Below, piece by piece: positions 34,009 through 45,946 of a stretch of DNA of 64,000 nucleotides (position 1 is its first letter; every line of letters starts with the position of its first letter). The notes below the pieces were generated by a model. That model saw only the letters and a list, made by a program, of their open reading frames with translations. It was not told the DNA's origin and ran no database searches. Position numbers and translations under genes: made by a program. The stretch is from Lineus longissimus (taxonomy: Eukaryota; Nemertea; Pilidiophora; Heteronemertea; Lineidae). The stretch covers positions 7,259,001 to 7,323,000 of the forward strand of contig NC_088326.1 of the NCBI RefSeq assembly GCF_910592395.1, given 5' to 3'.

Positions 34009-34358
34009 GTTGAAGAATCGAAGAACTCAGAGACCCCGGAAATTGAGACTTTGAACAAGAAGGTCGGCCGAATTTGATGATTGAATCCTGGTAGGACATT
34101 GGTAAATTATCGGAGTCGAAAATGAAAAAAGCCCAAAACCCCACCGGTTCCCATCAGCATGGCGAAGTTCCATTCTGTCCCCAGCACCTCTGAAGAACTT
34201 AAGATTTAGAAAAAGGGCCTTTTGGAATCGGCCCCAAGAGTAAAATCTAGCCACGATAGACAAGTTTTCCTTGGAAACGCTCGGATTCGAGGTGAGGTCA
34301 CGCCAGAGATCCTTAGAAGAGAACCGTAAGGGCGGCGATACATCATCAATTCCCTACG

Positions 34359-36875
34359 ATGGCAGATTTTGACTTGAACCCCAGTGCTATGGAATTTAGG
34401 ACCAGGAGGAATACGTACCTGGAACTGACTACAGAGAACCTGATCGCCTTTGAGGAAGAACTCAGTGGGAACCCGGACGCAGATAAAATGGAATCAAAGG
34501 AAAAAGAGCCTCCGAGCAGAGGACCTGTGAGTGTGACGAGGAGTCAAATCAGCGGGCTGAAGTCATTGGTTACAAAAGCTATCACAAAACTGAGTCAAGC
34601 GGTTACAGATGACAAAGGTAAACATGAGATCGAACAGTTGGAGGTGATGGTGACAAAAAAGAAAGACAGAGTCGTCAAGGCGTTGGAAATATATGGAGCG
34701 GAAAAAGGAACAGAACGAATGATGCTGGAGGAGATACAGGGATATGAAGAGAAGATTGAACTAGAGTTAACAAGAGTAAGAGAGCTGTTCGAGGCTTCAG
34801 TCGTAGGGAGTACCAGAACAGGACATTCCCATAAGTCCGTGAGATTCCAGAGACGCACACCGCCTCAAGCTGCAAGACGAACGACGATAGACAGATCGAC
34901 ACAGGATAACGTACATATTCCTGCAGAAGAGCAACAGCCACCTAACAGTCCAATTCGCGCACCGAGAACAGAACCTCAGCACACAACGACATCACCACCT
35001 GTAGTACATCAACAGATTTATCCGAGCAGCCAACCACAGGAGCCCTGGATGTCACCGCCTGTAATACCACTACAGACTTGTCCAACTAGTCAACCACCGC
35101 ACACCATGATGTCATCACCTGTAGTACATCAACAGATTGGTCATATTAGTCAGCCACCGCACACAATGATGTCATCACCTGTAGTACATCAACAGACTGG
35201 TCATGCTAGTCAGCCACACGATATTGGGATATCGTCACCTGTACAATACCCACAGACTCAGCCAACTAGCCACGCAACGGACACCAGGATGACATCATCT
35301 ATACTGCACCCACCGATCAATCCAGCCAGCAGACGCTCACACCCAGCCCGAGGATTGGCAAAAATTCAGCTGGACAAGTTTCACGGAAGAATACCCGAAT
35401 ACAGAGGGTGGCGTGCAGCATTTAATGTAGCAGTCGACCGGACGGAAATACCCGATGATGAGAAGATGCTGCGGCTTAGAAATGCACTGGGATCAAAAGC
35501 AAAAGCTCTAGTAGATGATCTGCAAAATTTCTCATCAGCACAGTATAAAGAAGCTCTCAGGAGACTTGACAGGGAGTACGGTACAGATCAAAGAGAAGGA
35601 GCACGCCTGCTTGACAAGCTACACAAGTTCCCTCCAATCAAGGAAGGAAAAGAGAAGGTTGAAAAACTCAAGGAGCTACTGAATGTCCTTAACACGACCA
35701 TATCATTTATGCAGTCAGCCAACAGAGAAGCAGAACTGGGTGATGGTATGATGCTGTCAGTAATTAAGAGCAAGATTCCTGAGAATGACCTCTTCCTGTA
35801 TCATCAATGGAGAGAGCAGAAAGACCAAGGCCACACGCTGATGTCAATGAGGGATTGGCTGGAGCAGCTGGTCGAAACCAGGACCATTGTGCGAGAAGCA
35901 ATCTATGGATTTGAAGACAGAAATCCTGGTCAAAATGAGAAGCAGCCATGGAAAAGGCAAAAGGAACCGGGAAACAGCAGGACTCTAGTCACTATGACAG
36001 CTGAAAAGTCTGACAAAGAGAAATGTACGATTTGCAAGTTTTACAACCATCCAATGACGGATTGTCGGAAGTTTAAAAGGTTGACACTAAAAGACAGATG
36101 GCAAGAGGTGAAGAGAAAAGGCCTTTGCAGAATTTGCCTTCGTCAAGGACACATGGGCAGTGACTGTCCACAGAAATCAACAGATGAAAAGAGCCACTGG
36201 TTGCTGAGACCTAGTCAAGAAGTAAAGAAAAGTAAAGAGTTGAAAGAAACGGCCACCAAAGAGAAGAAGAACACAGAAACTGCATCTCCAGAGAAGAAAC
36301 AGCAAGGCCCAGAGAAGAAACCAAGTCCAGGGAAAGGAGGGGACGCGATAGCTACTGTAAATACAGGCAGCACCATCTCATTGAGGACAGTGCTAGTTAT
36401 CCTGAGAAATGGGAGCAATACGGTGCAGACAGTGGCGATGTTAGATGATGGGTCAAGCTCAAGCTACATCTTGGAAGACATAGCACATGAACTAAAGCTG
36501 GAGATGAAAAATACTACCACCAAGACAGCCACAGTATTTGGCGATAGGAAGGAGACCTACAATTCCTGCAGAGTAACAGATTTCTTCATTGAAGATTTGG
36601 AAGGAGAAAGCAGTATCAAGCTGAAGGGCCTATGGACACACCCAGTATTGGTAGGAAAGGCACCGGTAATTGACTGGTCAGATGCCTCTAGAAAATGGAG
36701 TCATTTGGCAGATGTCCCTTTTGTACCACAACCAAGGAAACGAGAGATTGGCATTTTGATAGGGAATCAAATGCCCCTCCTTCACCAAGCTTTAGAAGAA
36801 GTCGTCTCTGAAGATGCTGAAGCACCAATAGCCAGACTGACCCCCTTTGGGTTGGACCTGTATTGGTCCCACTGA
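34359..36875 (+). pseudogene. BEL/Pao Gag and protease region (838 codons)
   Basis: ATG 34359. Residues 1-200 are charged and helical. About 205-325 hold six tandem 20-residue proline/serine-rich repeats (SSPVVHQQ type). DUF1759 spans about 330-480 (KIQLDKFHGRIPEYRGWRAAF). The next region is cysteine-rich: CTICKFYNHPMTDC then a CCHC knuckle CRICLRQGHMGSDC. A DUF1758 aspartic-protease segment follows with VAMLDDGSSSSYI (DDG at the active site). The frame ends at 36875 because of what looks like one extra G in TTTGGGTTGG near 36850; the pol frame overlaps there in another register. Gag packages RNA; the protease matures the polyprotein. Confidence 0.92.
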
Positions 36876-38043
36876 TCATCCTGGTCATGATGATCACATG
36901 AACTGCACCTTTACAGTCAGCAACATGGATTCACATGTAGAAGAAGTGAGAACCCTCACCAAGAAACTTTGGGAATTGGAGGCCATTGGAATGGAGAGAC
37001 CAAGAGATAAAAGCAAAAGAACCTGCCTGTCTCCAGAGGAAAAGATAGCTGAGTCAAAAGTGACCTCATCAACACTTTTTAACGGGACCAGATATGAAGT
37101 TGCCACTCCGTGGAGAGATGAATCCCCAAATCTGCCAAATAACATAAAGCCAGTTGCTCACCGTCAGCAAAAGATGGAAGAAAACATGAAGAGGAAGGAC
37201 CTAGCCTTCCATGGGCAATGCAAGGAGGTCATCCTGGGACAAGTAAAGAAAGGATACCTTAAGAAGATTGGGAACGTAAAGACCAACCCTCCAGAAGAAA
37301 ACGGATTTTACATCCAAATTTTCCCCGTAAGGAAAGAAGAGAGGGAGACAACCAAGGTTCGGATGGTACTTGACTGCGCGGCGAAATTTGAAGGGAAGAG
37401 CCTCAACTCTGAAATCTACCCAGGACCAAAGCTTTTGAATGATTTGGTTGATGTCCTCTTGCGATTCCGGAGATATCCAGTAGCAGTGAGTGGAGACATA
37501 TCAGAAATGTTTTTACAGATAGAGCTGAAACCAGAGGACAAGAAATTCTACAGAGTAATTTGGAATGGAGAAATCTTTGAGTATCAGAGAACTGTTTTTG
37601 GTGATTGCTCTTCACCATACAAGGCCAACCAAGTTATACAGAAACACACTGACAGTCACAAAAAGGATTTCCCAGAAGCTGCCGACACTATAGAAAACGC
37701 ATTGTACATGGATGATGCCTTAGATAGTAAATGTACCCCTGCAGAGGGGCGCCAAGTCAGGAGGGAGTTGTCAGAACTGTTGACAAAAGCTGGGTGGAAA
37801 ATGAGAAAATGGATATCCAACAACCCCTCAGTATTGGAAGAGATAGCCATCGACGAGAGGGCCTCATCTGTCAACCTGGACCGAGACCGAGACCAATTGC
37901 CTGTTCACAACGCCCTTGGAGTGGTTTGGATTGCTGGTGAAGATGTTTTCACATACAAGTCTAGCGTAGTGGGACAAGAAGAAACCTTTTCAGCCACGAG
38001 GAGGGGTCTGCTCCGGTGTATGGCCAAGTTATTTGACCCTCTA
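36847..38043 (+). pseudogene. BEL/Pao reverse transcriptase
   Basis: The frame starts in the WTCIGP segment that ends the protease module. It holds the RT palm: VSGDISEMFLQIE (catalytic Asp about 217), TVFGDCSSPY and YMDD at 287-290, then the AKLFDPL segment where Peptidase_A17 begins. It is cut there by the MITE at 38044. The short continuation to 38115 is MITE sequence. RT makes the cDNA. It cannot give a full polyprotein because of the upstream frame change and the insertion. Confidence 0.92.
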
Positions 38044-38938
38044 GTGGTGTGTTCACACTGGATGCGAATTGAAACCGAATTCCGTAGAGCGCTCTCCGGA
38101 ATACGAATTGGTTAATCCAGTTTCAGAACGGTCGCGTCACACTGGCCCGAATACGCATTCAAATCGGTTTGAAACGCGCCACACTCAATGCATACTAACG
38201 ACGCGCCATCTATTATTATTATTATTATTATTTATTAACCTCCCATATGGGAGAATAAAATTTACAAGTACAAAACATATAAGTATATAATATCACAGTA
38301 TCACACAGTCATTATTAACAAGTTAAAATCGCGTAAGGTGCTTGACCATTTCCATCTCCCGGCCATGCCTATTGCCAAAGTTCGGGTCAAAGAGGAGTGT
38401 CCTCAGCGAGTCAACACCACCGTCGCTAAATGCGGAGAATCCCGGCCTCGCCCTCGAAAACGAGGCCAAAACCGGGGAAAACCCCGCCGCGACGATGTTG
38501 CTGACCAGCGTACCTTTGACCAACGAACCGGCGGCAACATACCTTGCCAGGAAATGGAAATGCAAGTCACGTGCAAGGGAGTTGATTTTTCCCTATTCTA
38601 TGGCATAACGAAAAACGATTTGAGTTAATGAGATCATTTAAATACATCAGTTAACTAGTTCGGAGCACTAGTTCCCGCGGTCAAAGGTCACTTTCCATGC
38701 ACCGGGCGCATGCGCAGTGCGATCGAAAACCTTAATTCGTATCAAGCGCGTCACACTTGAAATCTCAATACGGTTTCGTTGATTCGGATTAGCTGATTCG
38801 CATTCAATTCGGTTTAAGAACCGTGTTGGTTAAAGCGGATTGAGATCGGTATGAACCGAATTGAGTGTGACGCCCCAATACGTATCAACGTTTTAATTCG
38901 AATTCAATTCGTGTTAAAACCCCAGTGTGACCACGGCA
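38044..38938. mobile_element. 895-bp TA-flanked element inside pol
   Basis: Left end GTGGTGTGTTCACACTGG and right end CCAGTGTGACCACGGCA are imperfect inverted repeats, flanked by TA (38042-38043, 38939-38940). The pol frame continues in register across it if the element and one TA are disregarded. CACACTG and GAATTCAATTCG words recur subterminally. Its core contains a nested retrotransposon tail. Confidence 0.85.
38205..38600 (-). mobile_element. 5-prime-truncated non-LTR retrotransposon or SINE tail
   Basis: On the minus strand a short open frame (80 codons, 38565-38323) ends in EMEMVKHLTRF. It is followed by an untranslated stretch with the palindrome CTCCCATATGGGAG and a terminal (AATAAT)n run at about 38210-38235. 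A microsatellite 3-prime tail is typical of non-LTR elements and their SINEs. The family is not recognised. Confidence 0.55.
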
Positions 38939-38940
38939 TA

Positions 38941-39571
38941 GGATTGCTGGACCGGTACAGGATAAGGGCATGGATCATTTATCAGAAAACATGGGTGCAC
39001 AGTCAAGAGTGGGATGCGCTGATTGATGAAAACCTAGCAAAGGAATGGTATGCATGGGTGACGGAACTCCAGAGTCTGAGCAGCATCAAAGTCAACAGAC
39101 ACATCGGGATGAGTCGCGGTCTCTCTACAGAGCTACATGTTTTTGGAGACGCATCCAAGGAGGCATTTTCCACCACAGTCTATGCCAGAACACAGATGCC
39201 TGATGAGACCTCGTGTGAGGCCGATAGTGGCAAAGACGAGGCTTTCACCATTGAAGACGCCATCAATCCCAAGACTAGAGTTATGCGCCGCTGTCTTGGG
39301 GACGATAATAGTTGAAAAAGTCAAGAAGACACTTGAAAGTGGACGAGATGCTCAGCCCTTGAACGTCACGTACTGGAGCGACTCCATGAATGTCTTGTAC
39401 TGGATAAGACGTCCCGGAAAAGAATTCAAGACCTACGTCGCAAATAGAGTTGGTGAGATCCAGGAGAGAAGCTCAGCCGACCAATGGAGGCATGTACCTA
39501 CAAAGCAAAACCCAGCAGATCTACCCACCAGAGGTCTTAGTCTTGGAGAATTAGCTGAATCTCAGCTCTAG
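38941..39571 (+). pseudogene. BEL/Pao Peptidase_A17 / RNase H region
   Basis: Resumes after the MITE with LLDRYRIRAWIIYQ and ELHVFGDASKEAFS. A frame change near 39215 shifts to the register carrying TPSIPRLELCAAVLG, TYWSDSMNVLYWIRR and WRHVPTKQNPADLPTRG. The frame ends at TAG 39569-39571, a nonsense change, since the same register continues into the integrase. Equivalent to 3059-3905 in copy 1. Confidence 0.88.
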
Positions 39572-41059
39572 TGGGAAGGTCCAGATTTCTTGCAGCAAGA
39601 TGAGGACAAGTGGCCCCCCAGAAAGATCCCACTTCAGGATGACATCATTGAAGAAGAGAAATCACCAACTTTTGCCATTGTAAAAGAAACAACAGGAGAG
39701 GACCAAACCAAGTTCTGCCTGCATCCAAGTCGTTGGAGTGATATGAACCGCCTTGTCCGGAGGATTGGCTATGTCAGAAGAATAGCCCAGTGGATGCTGA
39801 AGAAGCCATTACCTCAGGGAGCCAAATCCTGGCGGGGAGAACTTTCCCCTGAAGAAATTCAAGAGGCTGAAGACTGCTTAGTGAGACAGACTCAAAAGGA
39901 GAGCTTTCCAGAGGAGATTAAAGACCTTGCATCTGGGGAGAAGAGAGTCAAAAAGTCAAGTCATTTAGCACTACTCACCCCTTTCCTCGACAAGAAGAGA
40001 CAACTGCTCCGTCTTCAATCACGTTTGGAAAGGGTTGATTGCTTGAAAGACAGCGCTAAGTTTCCTGTGATATTACCAAGAAGAGGAGATGTAACCAAAC
40101 TGGTTGTACAGAGAGAGCATGACAAAGTTGGTCATCCAGTGGGAAGGGAAGCCACAATCCACCAAATAAGGCAAAGATATTGGATCCTGAAGACCAGAGA
40201 AGCTGTGAGAGAATGGGAAAGAAAATGCTCCAACTGTATCCTGCGAAGGGCAAAACCTGCTCAGCAGATGATGGCACCAATCCCAAGATTTAGGTTCAGT
40301 CAACCTTTGAGAGCATTTTCAAAGTGCGGCATCGACTTTGCCGGGCCTTTCTTCACTAGACAAGGCGGAGGAAAAACCCAAGCCAAGAGATACCTCGCAG
40401 TCTACACCTGTCTACAAGTGAGAGCGGTCCATCTTGAGCCCGTATATTCCATGGACACGGATGGGTTCCTTATGTCTTTTTCCAGAATGACGAGTAGAAG
40501 AGGAGTGCCCGAGGATGTCCTCACCGACAATGGGTCCAATTTTGTAGCAGCAGAGAGAGAGCTGAGGGAATTGGTGGCAGCCATAGACTGAAGCGCCATT
40601 GAGAGAAAAACCGTTGGCTATAAGAACACCGAAGGTATAAGATGGCAGTTCAACCCACCGGGAGGACCTCATTTCGGCGGGACATTTGAAATCATGGTGA
40701 AGGCTGCAAAAAGGGCTCTGAAAGCCATCATGGGGAAAGCAGACATCTCAGATGAAGAATTCCATACCTCTGTAGTAGAAGCTGAGGGGTTAATCAACTC
40801 CAGACCCCTGACACCCCCAGTTCAGACGCTGATGATGAGCCACCATTGACACCAAACAGCTTTCTACATGGCCAGTTGGGAGGCCAGCTGGCGCCACCGA
40901 CTACAGACGTCATCCGATACAACCCCAGAAGAAGATGGAGACATGCCCAGAATCTGTTGAGACACTTTTGGCAAAGATGGCGGCAAGAAATCCTCCCCCG
41001 GCTCCATAATCGTCAGAAGTGGCTTTACCAAGAGAGAAATTTGCAGCCAGATGATCCAG
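39572..41059 (+). pseudogene. BEL/Pao integrase
   Basis: Contains the zinc-binding module (His in REHDKVGHPVG, then KCSNCILRRAK) and the catalytic core: CGIDFAGPF (first Asp), DVLTDNGSNF (second Asp) and GGPHFGGTFE downstream of a TGA at 40589-40591. A further frame change near 40805 leads to RHFWQRWRQEILPRL and RQKWLYQERNLQPDD. The next domain is displaced 3.6 kb to 44685 by an insertion. Integrase inserts the cDNA. At least one stop and one indel make it inactive. Confidence 0.88.
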
Positions 41060-41121
41060 AAGTATTAAGGTAGCAGGAAGGGTTGGGCGTTTGTGGTTTC
41101 TGAGTCTGAGGGGGTTGGTGT

Positions 41122-41185
41122 CTGTTGACCGTGCTTTAAGAGAGACTAGGCATGGCGCCAGTCTCTCTTAAAGCACAGTCAACAG
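41122..41185. repeat. Long hairpin, 26-base arms
   Basis: CTGTTGAC-C-GTGCTTTAAGAGAGACT pairs with its downstream reverse complement with one mismatch, loop AGGCATGGCGCC. The loop plus right arm recur at 41513-41571. Confidence 0.92.
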
Positions 41186-41716
41186 GCATTTGGTCTCAGT
41201 ATTTGGGTTTTGATTGCCATGACTGTACCCCTGTAAAAGTCAGAGGAGGAGAAGTTTGGAATGATGAAAGCATTGAAGAAGAAGAAATGTTATTACATGT
41301 ATTGAGGAAAGCAAAATTTATTATGAGACTAGAAGGCAGTGTCCTGACTTGATTATTTTGAAAATGGCGGTCTGAACACATTAAAAGGTGGAACATGGCA
41401 TTTTATCGACTTTGAAGTGCTCCGCAGTTAAAGGGAGACTATAGGCAGCAGCTAGGTAGGCAAGATAAAGTCATACAAATTTGCCAATAGGGGTCAGTCA
41501 TATCTCTAGGCATGGCGCCAGTCTCTCTTAAAGCACAGTCAACAGGCATTTGGTCTTAGTATTTGGGTAAGTACAGAATCAAGGCAGCACAGAGAGCAAT
41601 GATTGAACGATGCTGTGGACAAGTCCAAGGATACTGCATCAGTCACGACCAACTTCTCATCAGAAAGCGTCACCACCAGCATATTCAATGTTCAGTTCCA
41701 ACCTGTACCAGTCCAA

Positions 41717-44280
41717 TGCACGCCTGTCATGGTCAGCAGTGGTCAGCTTAGCGCGATATGGAACATTCTTCCGAAACTCAAGCGAGGGAAGTCTGCTCAT
41801 TTGCCTATCTCGCGCACTGCTCCTTCTTGTCAAACATCGTAGTGAAATCGTGGTACAGTGGGGCGTCCTCGAGGATTGCAGCTGGTCGGACAGACGTGAG
41901 GTGGAATGTGGGCGGCTGCACTTCTTCGTTGATGTGCGATGGCAGATAGCACAGTTGTTGCGTTGCATGACAGCTGAAAGTGAATGTTATATCATAGAAC
42001 TGAGGCGTTTGCAATGAGACTATAGGTGAAGTAGAAGCAAGGAGTGAAATGGGCCATCTTCCAGTGACTAATATACAGAGTAAGGGCCCTGGGTGTTGTT
42101 AGATTCAGCATTGAATGTATTCCTCGTACAAGCGTGAATAGGGCAGAGACCTGTATTCATCCACGACCGGAAGTGTGGCATAGTCACATAGAGCTTATCA
42201 AAATGTCAAGTTGTGGTAAATACATGGCTGGGATGGACCAAAGTGGAATTAATTCTCAATCTGTGGTTGATTCTTAATCTACAGAGTCAGGCCATCACAG
42301 AAATATGCTTTTTGATGATATATTTAAGAAAATGTGGTCTCACTGGTCAGTTTAGAACTTGTACTTTGACAGGGCCATATCAATGCGCCAGTGACGTTTT
42401 GATGGATATGGTGTACGGAAATCTTTTTTTCTCAGGCAATCGGTATTGGAATTTTTTAAAACTTTATTATGCTATTGGCAAAGGGTTCTTCTTGACACGT
42501 ATAAAATTTTCTGCAGATTGATTGGTCCAATGAGTACTTTTTTCACCAAAACCTATGCACAACAATGTACACGTAATGTACACATGTTTTAATAGAGGAC
42601 TCTGGCCAATAGTGTGGACATACAGTGAGAGGTGAGAGACCCCTATTGACTACTTCTTGTAACTTTATCTTGGATATTATATTAGTATTGAACTTCTAGC
42701 CATGGAATATGAAGAAATTGAAGTTGTAGGCATGGAATATGAAAAATTATTCAACGGTGAAAGACATTATTCCATGAGGCTTTGCCGTGATCGCAAAGGA
42801 CGCAACGTGATTGGTTCACATGCTAATGAGGTATGATAATGATAATTACCTCTATAAATGCTACTTGGATAGCGACTGTGTCGTTGACTGCAACAGTGGT
42901 CTATGTCAATGTGTACCTGTAATGTCAATGAAGTATGATGAGGTGATGACGATAGTGCAATTATTAAATATTGGCAAGAGATCATACTGCAACATAGGTC
43001 TTGTTTTTGACAGATGACTGTGCGACATTCCCATTGGGTCTTGTTAGAGTCAGCGCTGCATGTATTCCTTGTACAAGCTTGAATAGTTGTGACGGACTTT
43101 GAGGGGTGAGAGACCCCTATCGGCTACTTCGTCTAACTTTATCTTGCCTACCTAGCTGCTAGCAATAGTGCCCCTTTATCAAGACTGAAACCCACTGTGT
43201 GGGGCTAAGAAATTACCTTTATAATCCTAGTTGGATAACCACTGTGTGGATGATTTGAAGAGTGCTATGTGGATGTGTGCCTGTAATGTCAATGAAAGTA
43301 TGATGAGGTGATGACGATAGTGGAATGACGAAATATTGGAAAGAGATCTATTCCTAGAAGAACATATGTCCTGTTTTGACTAGGTGGCGCATTTTAGAAT
43401 CAGCAGTGAGCACTGTGTGTAACATGATGGAGGCAGCGGAGATAATAACTGTGTCGAAAGTATTGTTATAGGGCCTTCCCTAGGCCCATGGGGTTAAATT
43501 TACAATCCACGATTGAGAAGACGTAGTTTGATCGCATTCAACTATAAATCCATTGAACAGTTGTGTTCCTTTAGTCAACCGATGACCTTTTGTTGGGCCA
43601 TGATCGGGGATTGTAAACTGTAAATGTATTATGGACTGGGAGACGGGGGAAACACAAGTGAAATAGACCAAAACAAGTGATTTTGGGGCTTTGGTTTAGA
43701 CGCATGCCCCACATGCGCCATGCGGGATTATACGGTTCATGTGAACTTGTTGACATCTACATGATCTAGTGCTGTTATTGGTCATGGTACATGGTAGGCC
43801 TAATCATCATGGCTATATGTTTCAGGAAAAGCTCGGAGTAAAATGAACTGCCGATGAATAATGATGTTGTTCATGTTTACCATGTTTACTAGTACATAGC
43901 CATAGGGTATGCACTGGCCAGTGCACTTTCTGCACGTCGTCATGGTCATGTACGTGATACCGTAACCTTGCATATTTTGTTTTTTGAATGCGCATGCTTT
44001 TTGGGCAAAATCACTTGTACCAACACTAATGAATAATGTCTTCTTATCCCTATGACTCCATACACAGTGAGGGCATTGTCCCATTCCCATCAAATGGTAA
44101 CTTATTGTACCGTATTAGGGTGGAAGTTGGGGAGCAGATACCTACCGTTGCACGCCTGTCATAATCAGTAGTGATGAGCTTAGCGCGATATGGAACATTC
44201 TTCAGAAACTCAAGCGAGGGAAGTCTGCTCATTAGCATATCTCGCGCACTGCTCCTTCTTGTCAAACATCGTAGTGAAAT
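41717..44280. repeat. Direct repeat pair of about 135 bp (41717-41853, 44141-44280)
   Basis: GCTTAGCGCGATATGGAACA and GCGAGGGAAGTCTGCTCAT occur in both with few differences, ending at CGTAGTGAAATCGT. The intervening 2.3 kb is mostly diverged repeats. Confidence 0.9.
42090..43420. repeat. Diverged tandem repeats within the 3.6-kb insertion
   Basis: TGTTAGATTCAGCATTGAATG (about 42098) matches TGTTAGAGTCAGCGCTGCATG (about 43042). GTCAATGAAGTATGATGAGG (42924) matches 43288. GTGAGAGACCCCTAT occurs at 42630 and 43105. Units are several hundred bp with substantial drift. Confidence 0.75.
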
Positions 44281-44679
44281 CGTAATGGAAAACGTCTGGC
44301 TTTGCGCCAGACGTTGAGACTAATAAGTGAAGAACTAATAGGTAAAGAACTTCTACTTGCGCGAGACTGCTCTGATAAAATTATCATTGCAGAGACTACG
44401 GTGACGTACTCATATATTTTTTACAATCAAAAATGCCCTCAAAAGACGACATGGAATGATTATTTTATTGATATTTCCTACTATATACCTTCCAATTATC
44501 ACTTTATACAAATAGATCGGCGTTAGGTCGCATGCTTTTCTTTCCTGGTGACACTATAAAGCAAAATAGTTGCAACCCCGTAAATGCGCTATAAGTCCAA
44601 TAATAAGTGACGGTGACCCGTTATAAATGTTTCGCCAGCTTTGCTTTTTTGCCGCTACGCGGCGCGTTGGGCCCTTGCG

Positions 44680-44857
44680 TCCAGTACTGGTAGCAGATGA
44701 CAAACTTCCGAGGGGTCTGTGGAAACTTGGACGCATTGCTTAAATCCACCCTGGAGAAGACAAATTGGTACGTGTGGTAACGGTGAAAACTTCAAATGGT
44801 GAATACAAACGTCCGGTAACTCGAATCTGTCCACTGGAGTTTCCTGCTGATGACTAA
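44680..44857 (+). pseudogene. BEL/Pao pol C-terminal DUF5641 domain, displaced
   Basis: The frame carries VADDKLPRGLWKLGRI, a TAA at 44741-44743, then VRVVTVKTSNGEYKRPVTRI and the natural stop at 44855-44857. DUF5641 follows integrase in most BEL/Pao polyproteins. Its finding here shows the element is complete and that 41060-44679 is a later insertion. Confidence 0.88.
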
Positions 44858-45750
44858 ACGTGCAAGGAAGGAACTTTTGAACACAAGTCTTCCATCAGAT
44901 TGTATGTCATCCAGTTTTCTAATGGAAGAGTCTTCAAGGACGCTGAAATCGCCGCTGATCACGATCGTCGCCATAGTAGTATCTTCAAATCGCCAGGATA
45001 TAAAATCAAAAGTCTGTGTGGTGAGAAATTATTGACAAAAGAAATTTTCCAGGGTCAAGGCCAATATGCATTTTTTGGATTTGGTCAAAATTTGCTTTTT
45101 GATTTTTAATACTAAACAGTAAACAGTTATACCTGTCATTCTCAGAAGAGAAGTTGAAAAAATTAATTGAGCCTTGTCCAGGAGAGTTTCTCATGTCATG
45201 AATTTCTCTATGTGTTTGGCTTAAGCCAATGCTAGTATTCTGATTCGAAAGGATTGTGAAATTTAGACAAATGGGAGTGTAATTTCCTTCCATTGCTACT
45301 GCACGTGGTGCATTTTAGAACTGTGAGTTACTTGTGGCATGTGAGGGTGAAATAGGACACACCAGTGATGCCAAGACTGACACAAAAGGGACTCCTAGTG
45401 TGTGATTCATCGGAAATTCTTCCTGCCTTCAGTATAAGCCTGATGATCCTTTCCAGTGCAGCTTCCTCTAACTTCTGATCCTCTCATAATTAAGATAAGA
45501 TTAGCAGTTGTTGGTTAAAAAAGGGTTAACGCCTGGATTCAAATAGTTACCACTTCCAAGTTTAATGTTTACATTTATACTCTGCTTTAATTTGATTTAC
45601 TCTGGGTTAAAAAGTTGAAACTTAAAATAAGATTTTGAGATTCTTTGATTATAGAAATATGTTGCTATAATTCACAGTAGATAACTGAGAGAAATGTTTA
45701 TTTTGGACTGTCCGGGTGTCGCTATGATTTATTTGAAAAGGGATCATATC

Positions 45751-45763
45751 GAGAGGAGGGGAA
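45751..45763 (+). promoter_or_regulatory. Polypurine tract
   Basis: GAGAGGAGGGGAA lies immediately before the 3-prime LTR start TGTGGATG; a purine run in this place primes plus-strand DNA synthesis. Confidence 0.85.
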
Positions 45764-45946
45764 TGTGGATGGGAAACCGGCTAGGTACCGTATGGTCCTT
45801 ATAATTCCAAGACAATTTTTGATTTAGTTACTTGAATGTAGACGGCGCTCGGGTTTTGGCACGAGCACTAGGATTTGCCACACGTTGAAGAATAAAGTTA
45901 CAATCAAAGTCGAAATTCTCGTTGTTGGATTCATGGAACAATTACA
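45764..45946 (+). repeat. 3-prime LTR, 183 bp
   Basis: Begins TGTGGATGGGAAACCGGC, ends AACAATTACA, followed by AGAGC (45947-45951). Differs from the 5-prime LTR at only a few positions and keeps the unfilled CACGT site of the hAT-like insertion. Confidence 0.95.

Larger units (their letters stand above)
41060..44679. mobile_element. 3.6-kb unclassified insertion in pol (TCCAG duplication)
   Basis: TCCAG occurs at 41055-41059 and 44680-44684. Leaving out the interval and one TCCAG puts the integrase tail and the DUF5641 domain back into one register, so the borders are well fixed. Inside: a 64-base hairpin (41122-41185), whose right part is repeated at 41513-41571; a 135-bp direct repeat (41717-41853 and 44141-44280); and diverged repeats at 42090-43420. 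There is also a hairpin AACGTCTGGC/GCCAGACGTT at 44288-44312 and GCCGCTACGCGGC 17 bp before the right end. No coding domain. It does not show the inverted ends of a standard DNA transposon. Confidence 0.82.
32854..45946 (+). mobile_element. Structurally complete BEL/Pao LTR retrotransposon (copy 2)
   Basis: Bounded by a perfect 5-bp target duplication AGAGC (32849-32853, 45947-45951). It has two LTRs that are both 183 bp once a 948-bp insertion is discounted, a primer binding site right after the 5-prime LTR, gag-protease-RT-RNase H-integrase-DUF5641 in order, and a purine tract right before the 3-prime LTR. It carries three later insertions (32976-33923, 38044-38938, 41060-44679) plus stops and frame changes. 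Net of the insertions the element is about 7.6 kb, a normal BEL/Pao size. Confidence 0.95.

Noticed and set aside
41563-42017. Three overlapping frames of 62-135 codons
   Set aside because: They overlap in all registers, match the repeated 44141-44280 segment without conserved register, and show no domain.
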